Positions 46,233 to 58,366 of a DNA stretch of 64,000 nt are shown piece after piece. A program made the position numbers and the translations under genes. Origin of the DNA: Solicoccozyma terricola (taxonomy: Eukaryota > Basidiomycota > Tremellomycetes > Filobasidiales > Piskurozymaceae). Positions within the stretch are counted from its first letter, which is position 1, and each line of letters opens with the position of its first letter. The DNA lies in the NCBI GenBank assembly GCA_001600875.1, contig BCLD01000010.1, forward strand, positions 529,310 through 593,309. Reading direction: 5' to 3'. The notes under the pieces were generated by a model. That model did no database searches and had not been told where the DNA came from. It saw only the letters and a program-made list of their open reading frames with translations.

Positions 46233-49200
46233 CTATATTATTCCCAATCGATCCGAATTGTTCTTCCGAGCTATTGCTATTCTTTCAAGGGCTTTCTGTA
46301 ATTTGCGCTCCTTCATCATCTGAGACGGGTCTTGGGGATGGACGTATGTATATGTAGGAGCTAAAGACAAACGACGTCAGTATCAAACAGAAATAGCAAT
46401 GTCAACTGCACTCACGAGCTGACGACGACGTCGAGGCCGAGTTTGAATCCATGTGGGTGGTCAGAGACGGCGTGTCCGCGCCCGGACTTGAACAGCCCCC
46501 CACACTGTCCACTATGCCCATAGCATCTGGCTCTTTCAGCTGCTCCTCCACATCCTTCAACCAGTCCTTTGCCGTCCGCTTTAATTCGGCCTTCCTATCC
46601 TTTGTGTGCTGCTTGAGATCCATAAAGATTGCAATTATACTGTCACGCTGTTGCGGAGTGGATGCACGGTAGGATGCCTGACTGAGGGCCCGGCGCGGGA
46701 CGATGAGAACGTCGTCGCTGTGCTCCGGATTGACAGAGCGGCGAATGTCTCGAGCTATGCCATACAGGGGATGCGCCAAAAGACCGAGAGTGCCTGCCGC
46801 AGGTTGGAAGGTCATATTGGCAAGACCTTTTCCAATTCCCTTAAGTGCTCCGATGGAGCCCTGGATAGACGCCAGCGAGACTTAGAACCGGAGAGCAAAG
46901 GTTCTCTCGATTCATGCACTCACCTCTTTCTTTGCCCCCCGATATGGTTCTACGAAAATACTGGACAATCCCTCATACCATCCATAAGCGAAGGCTTTAC
47001 CACCAGCGATAAAGCCCGTCTTCGTGCCAGTCACCCTGGTGGTGGAACGCCTGGATCTGTAACCGTACAGCTTCGGCATCTCCTCGAGCCCTTCAAAACA
47101 CATGATAATACTCATTAGTACAGTCGTTTTCGCTACCTCGTCAATGGTAAATGTTCACCTTCGTTCAAATTGATGATCGTGTTCATCAGACCTATAGAAA
47201 ACCGCTCGTGTAGTCTTGTCAGTCTCGTCATGAACTCAAGATTCGAAGGAGCTATTCATTCACCTTTTGGCAAGGATGTTGTGATTTTTAGCATTCCTCG
47301 AGCCTGGTCACGTTGGTATCACCTTAGCCTGCGACAGGGCCATCGGAATGTGCGCAAGACTCACTGGCTTAATGAAGATAAGAGCCAAGTCCTCCGTGCT
47401 AAATGCAGCGCTACGATTCAGCTCAATATGACGCAGTCACAAATCAGGCCAAAGCTTACAAGTCTGTAAGGGTGGTGAAGACAGCCGCAGCCCCAGCGCT
47501 GAGAGGGTCAGGCGTCGGACGTCGAGTGGCGTATAACTTGGGTCCTGTTGAAAGCTAGCAACTCAGCTCTGCTACAAGTGCCAAGTAACAATTCGGCGTA
47601 CGATGCGGTTCCAACGATGACGCTTTGATCAATCTCGCTTCTATCAGAGTCTGAGCAGCTAAACCACTTAGGCGAAGGGCGAGATCATCCGACCACCACA
47701 TCGCGACGCTGCTGGGATCGATTTCGCATCTGTGAATCCGGCGTTTAGAAGACCGAATGATAGTGACTGCGCATAATAAACCTACCTCATATTAAGCAAC
47801 GGTAAGTGGCGGTGGAAGGCTGCCACACATTGTTCAGCACCATTCTGAAATCGACAACACACTTCAGTCAATAATCGCGATGGTAACCGGGTCGCAGCCT
47901 ACTTCTTTCCGTATCTGCCGACCCATTTCTGCGGCTGCGTGCCTCGCTTGTGGCGAAAGAGCGTATTCGATAGCTGTGGCCAGCGTTTCTGCTTGTAGTT
48001 GTTTGAAGGGGATGCTAGCGGCAGCGAATTATCAGTCATCGGAAACCTACTCGTGAGAAACCAGTGGGGACTCACGGATCTGGACCAGCACCGCTTTTAG
48101 CAATCATGGCTCCCCTGATGCAAAGATTTAGCTCAGACGCAATCCGCTTCCCATTAGCACACCCACCAGAAGGGTTGATCACCGAAGAATGGCACTGTTT
48201 GACATTCCGTCAGTCTTGACAGAAATCTCTATAAATCCTTTGCATACTTACCGACTATCGTTGGCAAACCGTATCGTAAGCCAATGGCCGTTGTTCCAGC
48301 CCCGCCATGAATACAGATGGCAGAGACCCTGGCGTCCGCAAAGAGCCAATCATGGGGCACAGGTCCTGGTGTAGAAGTCATTCTCTAGCGTTCTTCGATT
48401 GCATCAAGAGCTGTTCCCCCTCACCTAATATGTGTATATTCTTCGGTAAATTGACTCCTCCCATTTCACTCCAGCCGGCACTGATCAGAGCTCTAACACC
48501 AGCCATCTTAACCGCCTCGAGGAGAAGATCTGTAAGGAATGCATCAGTGATTCGCGGCCTGGAAGTTAAGCATATTTGACCTTACGAGTAAGAGAGTCAG
48601 GATCCTCTACCACGATAGAGCCAAAGCTGCCCTTGAGTGAATCAGCTCGATGATTTCTTTCGTCCTATGCAACACTCCAACGAACCCTATATAAATCGGC
48701 GGGGGACCATCCGCCAGGAAAGCAGCTAGATCGGGATCCGGTTGATATCCTGTATGCTCCAAAAACATGAATCCGGTAATGTCGATGTGCTCCATCCAAT
48801 CCTTTGGTTTCGGTATCAATGCAGGACTCCAGCAATACAGGTATGGTACCTTGAGACGATCCAGCACGGACGGTCCAGAAGCCAATGAGATAGTGTCGAG
48901 ACCAAGCTTGTGTTTGCGGAATGAATTGATGATATCCCCGAGACTGTGATAATTCCTGCTCCGTCAGTGTACGACTTGGCCGTGGCGGCAGGATACGTAC
49001 CCATGCCAAGTTAACAGCTCAGCCATAGCGAATGATAGATAATTCGTCAACCTGTTCTCCGCGTTGCTTTTCTTCACCTGAACGAGAGGATGAGAGAAGG
49101 CCGTGGTGGCGGACCATGGCATTGCTGTCAATGGAAACTTTGTCAATCGGGAATCATTGCATACCCATCAGGGGTCGACGTACTGAAAGACATCGTAAGT

Positions 49201-50250
49201 GGCACACCCAGCGCCTCTGCTACATGAATGTGAGCAAATGCAGGCGGGTTACTGATGATGGCATCCACAGCGAACGCTTCGCCGGTTTGTGGGCAGGGTG
49301 TGAAGCACGATCGATAGAAGTTTCGAAGCATCTGTCCTCCATGTAAGTGTCAGCAACTCGGTGAGAGCTTGACCCAGAAGGGATAGGTCACTCACCTCCT
49401 TTATCATCTTGCGCTTCGCGGTGATATCTCCGTTTGTGAGAGACGTAAAACCTGGCAATAGGCCAGGATCTGGTTGACAAAGAAGGTCAGTCTGAGCCAG
49501 CTCTCCCAACCCGAGATGTCGCACGCACTCTTCACCATGTAGGCCATCAAACTCTTCGGATCTCCACCAATTGGATAAAATTCTAAATTGTTCACCAGCT
49601 GTCTGCCATCAGTGCCAATTTTTCCACATAGTGCAGCTTTTTGTTCAAGAACGAAAGATTCGAATGTATCGTGTGTGGCTATGCGGACCCTGTGGCCGGC
49701 TGTGAGGATGAGCTTGAGGGCAAGAGCAAGGTAGGGTTGAACGTCGCCTGCACGGGAGCGAAGTGTCGGGAGGGTCAGCGAGTAGCTGCTCCGCTAGTGA
49801 GCTCATGACCTACCTCTAGAGCCGACTATAAAGATGACGATGCTCAGCTTCGGTACTCGAAGTGGCAGGGAGTTGTCGACGCCGTACTCCTTGACTGGTC
49901 TTGCGTAGTCATCGGGAAGATCTGCCACTCTCTTCTTGAGATTGCTGTAGGACAGGAATTCCGGTTAGTGGCAGTTCAGTCAGTTACAGAGTACGGTATA
50001 CTACTCGCAAGCTGACACTGATACGACCGCTATCGTCGATGGCGGCTTTCGAGTCAAGCCCAGGTCCAGAAGCAGTAAAGGTCTGGTAGTCTGTGTCAAG
50101 CCATTTGCAACATTTAGGGTTCTGATTCGAAAGGTTGCCTGCGGCCCTTCCCTTACCTTTCTGCTTTCCCCGTCCCACCATCTCCTCTTCCACCGTATCG
50201 CTCTCGTCTTCGTCGGATGGAATCTGCGGAAGTTCTTTCTCAAAGAGCAT
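46233..50250 (-). CDS. UDP-glucosyltransferase, sterol-glucosyltransferase-like
   Basis: Family 1 glycosyltransferase that probably transfers glucose to a sterol or other lipid. The start at 50250 gives [20 protein letters not shown]. The N-terminal domain has [18 protein letters not shown] (GSRGDVQP is diagnostic) then [16 protein letters not shown]. The C-terminal domain has [20 protein letters not shown] and [20 protein letters not shown], the UDP-sugar site. There is no N-terminal GRAM/PH domain, unlike Atg26. A C-terminal extension reads [20 protein letters not shown], then [20 protein letters not shown] and [20 protein letters not shown], like the lipid-associated C-terminal segment of VPS13-type proteins. 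It ends [12 protein letters not shown] (stop 46233-46235). Many short introns; about 900-1,000 residues. Confidence 0.85.
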
Positions 50251-50561
50251 GGCGACAGCGAGCGATGGAGAAAGGGAAGACAGTCTAGGACACTCTCAGG
50301 GTATGGTCGTCTGTTGCTCTCCACCAAGAGGTACCTCTGCTACCATACTTTCCAGCTCTCTCTCCCCCTTCTACATATATATATATATATCTTCAACGTG
50401 GAAGAGGCAGCTAACATCTATTCGAGTGCTTTGCAATGGGGCCCCGCGTGTCGGAATGACCATCGGAGACGCCGAGCTTCGAATGCGGTGCCAGTCGTGT
50501 GGTGTCAGGGTGTTCAAATGAAAAGGATGATGTGTATATGCCGATCCTCCCGTTCACCCGT
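50251..50561. promoter_or_regulatory. Intergenic region with a TA microsatellite
   Basis: 311 bp between two minus-strand genes. It carries a (TA)n run at about 50374-50390, close to the glucosyltransferase start. No gene supported. Confidence 0.6.
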
Positions 50562-52757
50562 CTACAAGTGGGTCTCATGTACATCTGGTCCAATGTCGAA
50601 CTTGGCTCCAGTCTTCGCCTTGACCTCCTCCAATGTAGCTCCCGGCATCAGCTCCTTGAGAGTCATCTTCCCTGCCTTCCTGTCGATGTCAAAGACCGCT
50701 AGCTCGGTGATGATCATGGAAACACATCGGGATCCGGTCAACGGCAGAGAGCACTGGTCGAGGATCTTGGGGTTCCCTTTCTTATCGCAGTGGTCGGTGA
50801 CAACGATCACCTTGGTCTCGTCTGGTGATGACACGAGGTCCATCGCTCCTCCCATGCCTGTGTGGAGTGTAGAACGCCAGGTTGAGGCACCGCAAAGCTG
50901 GAAGTCAAGACTAGCAACTCACCCTTGACCAATTTGCCTGGAATGATCCAGTTTGCAAGATCACCAGCCGCGCTGACCTCCATAGCACCAAGCACCGAAA
51001 CATCGACGTGACCACCACGGATCATACCGAATGATTCCACAGAGTCGAATGTGGACGCTCCCGGGATAAGAGTGACTGTTCCACGCAGTATTCCGTCAGC
51101 TCTCGAGGTTATTCCACTACTGTTCCACTCAACTGACCAGTTTCCTTTCCGGCGTTTATGATATCAGCGTCCATCTGAGCCCGGGTTGGCAGGGGACCCA
51201 TTCCCAGGATTCCATTCTCAGATTGAAGCCACACATTTCGGCCTTCAGGAAGGAACGAGGGGATGAGAGTTGGGATTCCGATGCCGAGATTGACGTAGAA
51301 CCCGTCTTGAAGCTCGAGAGCAGCTCGCTAGAAGAGGTTCAATCAGCGTCTGGACCCGTCCTCGGATGCGTTGACAAGAGACGTGACCGATTCTCACCTT
51401 GACGATCAACTCCCTCTTCTGCCTGGCCTCACCGCTTCCCAATGCAGCTTTATCATCCGATCCAGGCTCTGGAGCAAGGGTCTCGATCTCAATCTCCTTG
51501 GGAGTTGTCGCTTTAACGATACGGTCGACGAAGATTCCTGGGAGGTGGATTTGCATGGGCTCGAGTTCGCCGATGGGGACGATATGTTCGGCCTATTGCA
51601 AGCGAACCGTCAATCCCGTGCTTTTGTGAACGTAGCTAGCGAACGACGACAACGTACCTCCACGATGGTCATCTTAGCTGACCTTGCCATTGCTCCACTG
51701 AAGTTGTGTGCCGCATATCTAATCCAAACAAGTTCCAATGAGCTCCAGATTGTCATCTGCCATCTGCTTCACACAAATTGCCGCTCACCGGAAGATCACA
51801 TTCCCCGCCTCATCGGCCTTCCAAGCTCTAATAAATGCTACATCACCCTTGATTGCCTCTTCCATGATATAATGTCTACCATTGAACTCTCTAGTTTCCC
51901 TCTTCTTCGGGTATTCAATCGCCTATCGTAACGCTTGTAAGCATTTAGGCGCAGAAGGTATTCCTGGAGACGTCGACCGGTGTGCTCACCTTGCCGTCAG
52001 GTCCGTTCCTCATCGCGACTGAACCATGGTGGACGGGTGTTTCGTAGCCGGTTGCAGTGTAAAACGCTGGAATACCAGCTCCTGCTGCTCGGATTCGTTC
52101 GGCGAGAGTACCTGGTGAATAGCGGAGGTGGTCAGTATATGTCGAGCAGAGACACATAAAGGTGGAAATGCTCACCTTGAGGAGTCAGCTCAAGGTCGAT
52201 GTTACCGGTGAGGTACATTTTCTCAAAGTGTTTGTTGCTACAGGGGAATGGGTGTGGTGATATGGTGAACACTTGTCCAGAAACAGGAGTGGTATGTGAC
52301 ATCTCAAGCTCACCCTCCGATATAAGATGAGATCATCTTTCCTATTTGACCAGTGTGCAGAAGACAACCTGAGGTAGACAAACAGTCATTCCAATCAGCA
52401 GGTACTCCTTCGGGCTCTTTGATAACCCAAAGTCCTCTCACCCAACCCTTTCTTCCCGACACCAGCATTATTGCTAACACCGGTCAACTTCTTCACCTCT
52501 GGTCTCCTCGACAGGGCCTGAATGAGCGTGTCTGGGGTTCCACATAAACCGAAGCCTCCAGACAAGAGAATATCACCGGACTTGACGTCCGCTACGGCTT
52601 CATCGACGTTGTCGTAGACTTTGTGGGACTTTGGTCTGGAGCCTGCTGTTGCGTAGCAGCGTCGTGCGAGTTGACGGGTGGTGGAGGGCAGAAGACGGAG
52701 ACGGATGGAGCTGTGGAAACGGGGTGCGGTGGCAGGGAACGAAGCGACGGCGAGCAT
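50562..52757 (-). CDS. Succinyl-CoA:3-ketoacid CoA transferase, mitochondrial
   Basis: Transfers CoA from succinyl-CoA to acetoacetate, the key step of ketone-body use. The start at 52757 gives [20 protein letters not shown] and ...[12 protein letters not shown], an Arg-rich mitochondrial presequence. The alpha half has [45 protein letters not shown] and [25 protein letters not shown] follows. The beta half has [20 protein letters not shown], then [10 protein letters not shown], whose Glu is the catalytic residue, and [29 protein letters not shown] and ...[13 protein letters not shown] end it (stop 50562-50564). About 540 residues, normal. Several short introns. Confidence 0.93.
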
Positions 52758-53456
52758 GGTGTGCTGGAGGGTGAGTGAGATGATGTGTGAGGTGATGACC
52801 AGCTTTGGAAGCGCCGACCAACTCTGCCCGACTCTTTCCAACAAGTATATGCTCCGATGGATCTCGGAGCAACTGTAAGAACGCGCACTCGGCGGGAATA
52901 AAGATGCCGCGGAAATTAGTTCGGCCGGTCGAGCGGATGTCTCTTCGACGGAGGTGATGGCGGCGGAGGGGGTTGGGGGTTGGGGATTGGGGCCAACGGG
53001 GGATGGCAACGCAGAGGAGGCGTCCTCTGAGCTACTGCAAGCTGCTGCTGGGACATGGTGCAGGGTACAGTCAGTCATCACAGGCCCTTACAAGGCAGCC
53101 CAAGGCAGCGGTGGCGAGTCTCTCCGCGCCTCTGTCGGCACTCCTGCACTGCGAGCACGGATATTATCAGATCTGGAGTACAGCTGGCGACCATCATTCC
53201 CCATATCAATCCCCTCACTTGCTGGTCTGCTGTGTGGACGGGCAGCCGACCTATGATATGCTATCTGATATAGAGATGGTTTGCCCATCTACAACAAGTC
53301 CCCGGGGGGTTTCCGATCGTTATCCACCGTTTGGGGCCCCGCGTTTCCCCCCGATCTCTCGCAAAATATATTTACCACCCAGCGATCGTCCGTCAGCCTC
53401 TTTTTCTGTAGCAAGACAGACAGGCAGTAACCCCTAGACATCTACCACAAGTCAAC
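52758..53456. promoter_or_regulatory. Divergent intergenic region of two mitochondrial-protein genes
   Basis: 699 bp between the CoA-transferase (minus) and AFG1-type ATPase (plus) starts. A G-rich patch (52958-53005) is present. Open frames on both strands here lack recognisable features. Confidence 0.5.
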
Positions 53457-56183
53457 ATGAAGCGGTATCTGGCTTCCAATCGGCTAGTATACCATTTACC
53501 GCGAGTCCCCTGTGGGGCAGTCGGCCAGGTCGCCAGACCGGCATGTGCCAACTCTGCTGCAAGACCTCTTCGTTCTCATCGATGTGCGTCCACATCTCTG
53601 GGAAGCGACAATGCAACGACACCTACGCTCGAAAGCAACGAATCGAACGATCTGCAAATCCAGTCCACAGATTTACTCGATGTTTATAACAGCTTGGTAG
53701 CAAGAGGGATCCTAAAGTGGGATGCTGAGCAAGTCCGCTGCGTGATGGAGGTGTGTAACCTACGTCTCCCCTCGTTGCAATCAGGCGGTTTATCTTATTC
53801 ACACAATTCCCAAACCTCTCGCTAGCTCCGCAAGCTCTTGGAAGAACTCCAGGACTATTCTCCGCCTCTTGATCTCCTCGCAAAGCTATCGCCAGACGCA
53901 CCTCTCCTAGCTCGGGCCGCCAAGAGATCTTCATCCAGTTGGTGGAAGGGAATGAATGGTAGGAAGGAAGCTTCAACAGCTGGATTGGGGCCTGGTGAAA
54001 AAGAGATGGCTTTGATAAGAGTCCTGAGTGGGGAAGAAGAGTTGACCGAGTTGACAACGCCGAAAGTGGGTTGTAAGAGCTAGGGGTAGTTCCCTCCCCC
54101 CCCCCCCCCCCCCGCGGGAAGCCGCCATTGCTGATAGATCGTGGCACTCCAACAGGGTATCCTCCTCATTGGTCCGCCGGGAACAGGCAAGTCATACCTC
54201 CTCTCCCTATTCTTCTCCCTCCTACCCACGCGTCACAAAGCACGACATCATTATCACCCTTTCCTTCTCTCCCTCTACCAAGCCGTATGGCGTAGAACAC
54301 AAGCTCGTATGGCATCTTCCAATACGGAAATCAAAGAAGCTAACATGGACAAAGTAGGGAAAGAAGGATGGAGAGCAATCTTCGCTGGAGGCGTATATGA
54401 AGGGGATGGCGAGGAAGCCGACTCGCATAGGATCAGCAAGACGGGGATGGAGGAGCGAGAAAGTATCGCGTTTGGCATTGCTCGAGACATGATCATGGAG
54501 TACCATGTGCTCTAGTGCGTGTACAGACTAGGGCGTGGATGTGGATGTGTAGACAACGCTAACACAGGTCGATCTCAGTTTCGACGAACTACAATTGGTG
54601 GACGCCTCGTCAGCGTCTTTAATGCGAGACATCTTGTCCTTTTATTGGCGCCTGGGAGGGGTCATCGTGGCGACATCAGTAAGCCCTTTGCTCAGACTCG
54701 TCAGATCATCAGTTCGTTCTCATTCGATTCTCTTGTCTTTCACAGAACCGGCTCCCCGATGACCTCTATCACCACGGTGTTCAACGAGAACGTATGGCTA
54801 ACTTCCTCGAGGCCTTGAAGTCGCGTTGTACTGTGCACGAGGTGAATGGAGGGCGTGACTGGAGACTAGGGGTGGAAGACAGCAAGGAACAAGGCGAATT
54901 GTCTGATACCTTTCCCAGTTGGTACCGCGTGGAAGATAGAGCTCAGTTTGAGCTCGCTGTCAAGGAGGCGACGGGTGGCGTCAAGGGTCAGTTTTCCGAA
55001 GATCTGCTCAGCTGATGGCGGAGATGCTGATGTTCTATTTGCGATAGGACATCCCTCATCTGTCAATGTATATGGTCGTAGAGTACCAGTACCGTGGGCT
55101 ACGGATAAAGCATGTCGCTTCACGTTTGCCGAGCTGTGTGAAGAGGTGAGTGAGCGAGGCATTACAACAACTCGCGCGCGAACTCACTCGGCCTTTAACA
55201 TCTAACGCCCACACAGGCTTTGGGGACAGCCGACTACATTACCCTTGCTTCCAGATTCGAAACCTTCATCATCGATGAGATGCCCCTCCTCTACCTCAGA
55301 CATAAGAACCAAGCCCGTCGTCTGATCAACCTCGTCGACGCGCTGTACGAATCACGATGCAAGATCATCGTCTCAGCGGAAGCCGTTCCGGAGGACATCT
55401 TCTTTCCTGACGCAGTGGAGGTCGCTGCGGATGACAACGATGCAATCATGGCGGCCGAGGCATTGTCGGATGCAGTGGCAGCACCCTTTAGGCCAAATGT
55501 GTCGGCATATCAAGAGCAGGGAGATGCAGGGAGGATGATGAAGCGGAAGGTGAAGCCAGCTCACCCGAGTGAGGAGACAACCGCTGCATTCAAGTCATTG
55601 TCGATCTTTACTGGTATGTTTCGAAAAAGGTCGTCACAGAAGTTTTTCTTCTGAACGTGCGCCGCGCCCTCATGACATAGGTGAAGACGAGCGGTTTGCA
55701 TATGTGAGTGCTCCCACACCTTTTTTGTTCTAAATTCTCACGTCGTCAGTGACAACTGCCTGACTCAATTCCGTCCACCAGAAACGAGCCGTATCGCGGC
55801 TTATCGAAATGTCTCGGTCCTCCCGGTATGCAACGGAGCAATGGCTACCCTTAGCTGATAGTCAACGACGGTGGGAGAAGCTCGCGCTCTCTGTCCCGCC
55901 TCCAACGCCCAGCTACCTCCGCGAGGCGAGAGAACGTGTGGCGACGACCGCAAAGTTCCCACAAGAACGCCTCCGACAAACTCTAGGACGTCCTGATGAG
56001 ACGAGCAGCGATTTCGCTGACGAAGCTGGGTATTCAAGATCTGTAATTGCTGGGGACAAGCCGAGAGGTCCCCCTGTGATCTCGAAGAGTCACGTCTGGG
56101 GAGTGAGAGAGGAGTGGGGACCGAAAGCTGGGGAGTGGGGAAAGGGGGTCAAAGGGTCCAAATCTGGCAAAGATGGACAGTAA
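53457..56183 (+). CDS. AFG1: AFG1/LACE1-type mitochondrial ATPase
   Basis: AAA-type ATPase family of the mitochondrial inner membrane, linked to respiratory-complex protein turnover. The start at 53457 gives MKRYLASNRLVYHLPRVP with ARPLRSHRCAS, a basic presequence. Then LLDVYNSLVARGILKWDAEQ (family N-terminal motif), GILLIGPPGTGKSYLLSLFF (Walker A), FDELQLVDASSASLMRDILS (Walker B region) and GGVIVATSNRLPDDLY. VPVPWATDKACRFTFAELCE, LGTADYITLASRFETFIIDE and LINLVDALYESRCKIIVSAE are also classic AFG1. The C-terminus is ERFAYKRAVSRLIEMSRSS plus an extension to TAA 56181-56183. About 700 residues, longer than yeast Afg1. A C18 tract sits in the intron before the Walker A exon. Confidence 0.92.
54096..54113 (+). 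repeat. C18 homopolymer in an AFG1 gene intron
   Basis: Sense-strand C18 in the intron that ends CTCCAACAG before the Walker A exon, about 42 nt upstream of the 3' splice site. Confidence 0.9.
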
Positions 56184-56461
56184 ACTGAAAGTAACGTTGT
56201 GCAGGTTGTCAATACATAGGTGTTGGTGTGGTGCAGTTGTACCTTGCTGTGGTAATATGGTAATAGGGAATGTGGACGCCACGTGGTTTGTCGTCACCAA
56301 CAGTCATGACCGTTAGACCTCCACCGGGGTCGGGTATGGCTAGTGGGTTGGCCATGTAATGGTCATGTATCAACAGCCAGTCCTACTAGTCCTACACCCA
56401 AAGAACTTCTGTTTATTGTCCAAGCTCAATCATAGTAAAACAAACACATATCTCGCCTGTC

Positions 56462-58123
56462 ATGTCCAACATTCCATCCTCCGTGCCTGAGCAGTACCGA
56501 CCGGACTACATCCCGGATACTGTGAAGAACATGGTATGTCGTTCTCACAGGCTCATTTTTGGCTGGAAGATGAAATTCCTTACGGACAACATAGCAAGAA
56601 CCGATTCCAGGCCTTCAACATGCTATGGACCCACCTCCTCTGGACGACATCATGGCGGATGGGTCGAAGTACAGGGCATCAGGCAAGCTCCAAGGGAAAA
56701 ATGCAATCATTACCGGTGGTGATTCTGGAATTGGTCGATCTACTGCTATTGCTTTTGTGAGTGGTAATCTTTCATGTTCTTTCTGTGCTTGACTGTTCCT
56801 GTATTGTCTGGGCTAACCCTCACGTCTGAACAGCGCTCGAGAAGGCGCCTCCCTCCTCCTCACATATCTCGCTTCAGAGGAACGAGACATCTCCGAGGCA
56901 AAAGATTACATCCTTCTAGTCGCTCCAGGAACAAACGTTGAGATTATTGAAGCTGATTTGAGTCGGGAACAAGAGTGTTTGAAGGTCATTGCCAAGGCCA
57001 AGGAGATCTTCAACGGTCGAGTGGATGTTTTGTAGGTGGTGTTTCCATTTCTAGATCTTGACCCCGTGCTCATAGTGTGCTGTCCTGGTAGAGTCAATAA
57101 TGCGGGCACGCAGAACGAGGTCGAATCAATCCTAGATCTCGAATCAACTCAATGGGAGAGAGTGTTCGCCACCAATATGTACGTTTGTTTGGTGGTTCAG
57201 TTCCGCCTGATTTCTGACGTCTTCCGGATGATATTCGTTGATAGCCACTCTGTCTTCCACCTTACGAAAGCTTGCATCCCGCTCATGCCGTGGGGATCAT
57301 CCATCATCAACAATGCATCCATTAACCGTAAGCCTCCTTTTCGTCTGTATGCAAAGACGGAAAGACGCTTACGGATGATGTTGCGGTTGGATTGTAAAGC
57401 ATTCGTCGGCCACCCTAGTAAATCCTTGTGCCTCCGCTCCCTGCCTGAGGACGATCGCTGAAACAAATCGCTGACAGAGCTGCTTGATTACACCGCCACC
57501 AAGGGAGCAATGGTAGCGTACGTGCACTGAATGAAGCAAAAGTTTACCCTATCGTCCGAGAAACACCTTATTGACTGCTGCTTTCCACTGATAGGTTCAC
57601 CCGAGCATTGTCTAACCAGATTGTCAAGAAGAAGGGAATCAGAGTCAATGCAGGTATGCCTTCTTATTCTCTTCGGTGACCAGAACTGGACATGAAAATT
57701 GACTGTATGGTGCCCTTGCATGCCTTTGCAAAGTATGTCCCGGCCCCATCTGGACTCCTCTTGTGCGTAAGCAGCAGGAACAAACGAGCAGGGGATGCAG
57801 CTCACATTGGTCTTCGGCGGTTATGGAATACAGGTGGTAGCAACGATGGGTAAAGAAAGCATGGAGTCCTTCGGCCTTACCAGTATTGTCACTTTGTCTT
57901 ACGCAACGACAAAATGGTTACTGAATCTCCTCCTCTTCTCCAGCCAATATCGGCCGAGCCGGTCAACCCGTGGAATGCGCCACATGCTTCGTGTTCTTGG
58001 CGACCGTTGACAGCAGTTATGTCACTGCCCAGTGCATGTGAGTCCCAGGTTTCTTGACGAGAACTGAGAGGAAGCTGAATTTGACAGAGCTACAGTCATG
58101 TTAACGGTGGGGCGGCGTATTGA
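56462..58123 (+). CDS. Short-chain dehydrogenase/reductase; possible single-base frame break
   Basis: NAD(P)-dependent oxidoreductase of the classical SDR family. Start MSNIPSSVPEQYRPDYI, then QEPIPGLQHAMDPPP and ASGKLQGKNAIITGGDSGIG (TGGxxGIG cofactor motif). Next EGASLLLTYLASEERDI, DVLVNNAGTQNEVE (NNAG), SSIINNASIN with NPFVGHPK, LLDYTATKGAMVAF (catalytic YxxxK), RVNAVCPGPIWTPL, and GRAGQPVECATCFVFLATVD then HVNGGAAY at TGA 58121-58123. Spliced with canonical sites, the exon ending TAIAF (GCTTTT|GTGAGT, 56751-56759) does not join in frame to CAG|CGCTCGAGAAGG. A T3 run instead of T4 at 56753-56756 would restore it, so this is either a sequencing error or a recent mutation. About 320 residues. 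Substrate unknown. Confidence 0.82.
57400..57417 (+). other. 18-nt microexon of the dehydrogenase gene
   Basis: The sequence reads TTGTAAAG|CATTCGTCGGCCACCCTA|GTAAAT. It links ...NNASIN to PFVGHP and K-LLDYTATKG, giving the expected distance to the catalytic Tyr. Confidence 0.75.
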
Positions 58124-58366
58124 GCAAGGTGAGGGGGATAGCCGAGCTGCGCAGCGAGAGAGTAGAAACGAGTTGTCTGTCATTCTCCGTTCTTGCCTAC
58201 CACAACTTTGGCATGCTTCTGAAATGGCATACCAAGCTACTAGAAACATGCCTCATCTCATCTATGACAGGACACATACTTTACAACCAAAATTACAAAG
58301 GTTATTGTCGACTCCGTGGTGGAGGACGCGACATCAAACAGCATGATCGTTTACTAATACCCGATA

